Source: Bacillota bacterium (lineage in GTDB: Bacteria > Bacillota > Clostridia > Christensenellales > SZUA-584). From it: DNA of 5,048 bases. Below, piece after piece: positions 5,015 through 5,048 of the stretch; positions within the stretch are counted from its first letter, which is position 1; each line of letters begins with the position of its first letter. The DNA lies in contig JAEWQS010000053.1 in NCBI GenBank assembly GCA_023399095.1, positions 1 to 5,048 on the forward strand. Direction: 5' to 3'. The notes beneath the pieces were generated by a model that worked only from the letters and a program-made list of their open reading frames with translations, was not told where the DNA came from and made no database searches. A program made the translations under genes and the position numbers.

Positions 5015-5048
5015 TGGGTGCATAATAGCGGAAACGGCCGGGCATGTC

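Larger units (their letters stand above)
4455..5048. other. Region without a convincing gene (terminators, repeats, possible IS end)
   Basis: About 600 bp with no open frame that looks like protein. The part from 4540 to 4740 is AT-rich with many stops on both strands; a TTGACT at 4670-4675 has no good -10. From 4750 onward the stretch carries an interspersed repeat, a dyad, two hairpins and a possible insertion-sequence terminus, listed separately. This is typical of a degenerate intergenic region bordering a mobile element. Confidence 0.6.

Noticed and set aside
4891..5025. 44-codon + strand ORF across the putative IS terminus
   Set aside because: It has no ribosome binding site, crosses the presumed IS tip and the hairpin, and shows no recognisable motif.
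4919..5047. Two leftward frames open from the right edge (ending at 4977 and 4919)
   Set aside because: Short, compositionally random translations with no transposase-like C terminus; both may be chance, and a partial gene cannot be supported from about 100 bp.

Overview
The window looks like a piece of a bacterial chromosome of intermediate GC content. It probably comes from an anaerobic low-to-mid GC Gram-positive (Clostridia-type Firmicute). The reasons are strong AGGAGG ribosome binding sites, consensus sigma-A-like promoters in AT-rich spacers, a clostridial-type glutamate racemase, a B12-dependent ribonucleotide reductase with a TSCPD/zinc-ribbon tail, and a membrane anti-sigma-like protein of a kind common in Firmicutes. 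The placement is inferred from gene content and style; no taxonomic marker gene is present.

Layout, left to right, all genes on the + strand: (1) positions 3-134, the last 43 codons of an unidentified protein, possibly an alpha/beta-hydrolase-type esterase; (2) an AT-rich gap with a TTGAAA/TATAAT promoter and a short GNRA-loop hairpin leader; (3) 342-1121, murI, glutamate racemase, which makes D-glutamate for peptidoglycan; (4) a 98-bp gap holding an extended -10 promoter and two tandem NrdR-box-like operators whose centres are 31 bp apart; (5) 1220-3403, nrdJ, adenosylcobalamin-dependent (class II) ribonucleotide reductase; (6) a gap with a sigma-A-like promoter followed by an ECF-sigma-like promoter; (7) 3534-4454, a single-pass membrane protein with an N-terminal ZAS zinc-binding (anti-sigma) domain and a DUF4367-like external domain, with no sigma factor gene beside it; (8) 4455-5048, about 600 bp without a convincing gene. 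This last stretch holds a terminator, an interspersed GTCATCCTGAGG-type repeat, a hairpin that reads as a terminator on the - strand, a 20-bp dyad, a possible IS256-like terminus and a strong GC-rich hairpin at the right edge.

The three complete genes each appear to have their own promoter and serve separate roles: cell-wall precursor synthesis, dNTP supply and envelope/stress signalling. They need not form one operon, although I see no terminator between murI and nrdJ or between nrdJ and the anti-sigma-like gene, so read-through is possible. The clearest regulatory observation is the tandem NrdR operator in front of nrdJ: it predicts an nrdR gene elsewhere in this genome. The second is the ECF-like promoter in front of the orphan anti-sigma-like gene, which predicts an unlinked or lost ECF sigma partner. 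I found no CRISPR array, tRNA, rRNA or clearly novel multi-gene system.
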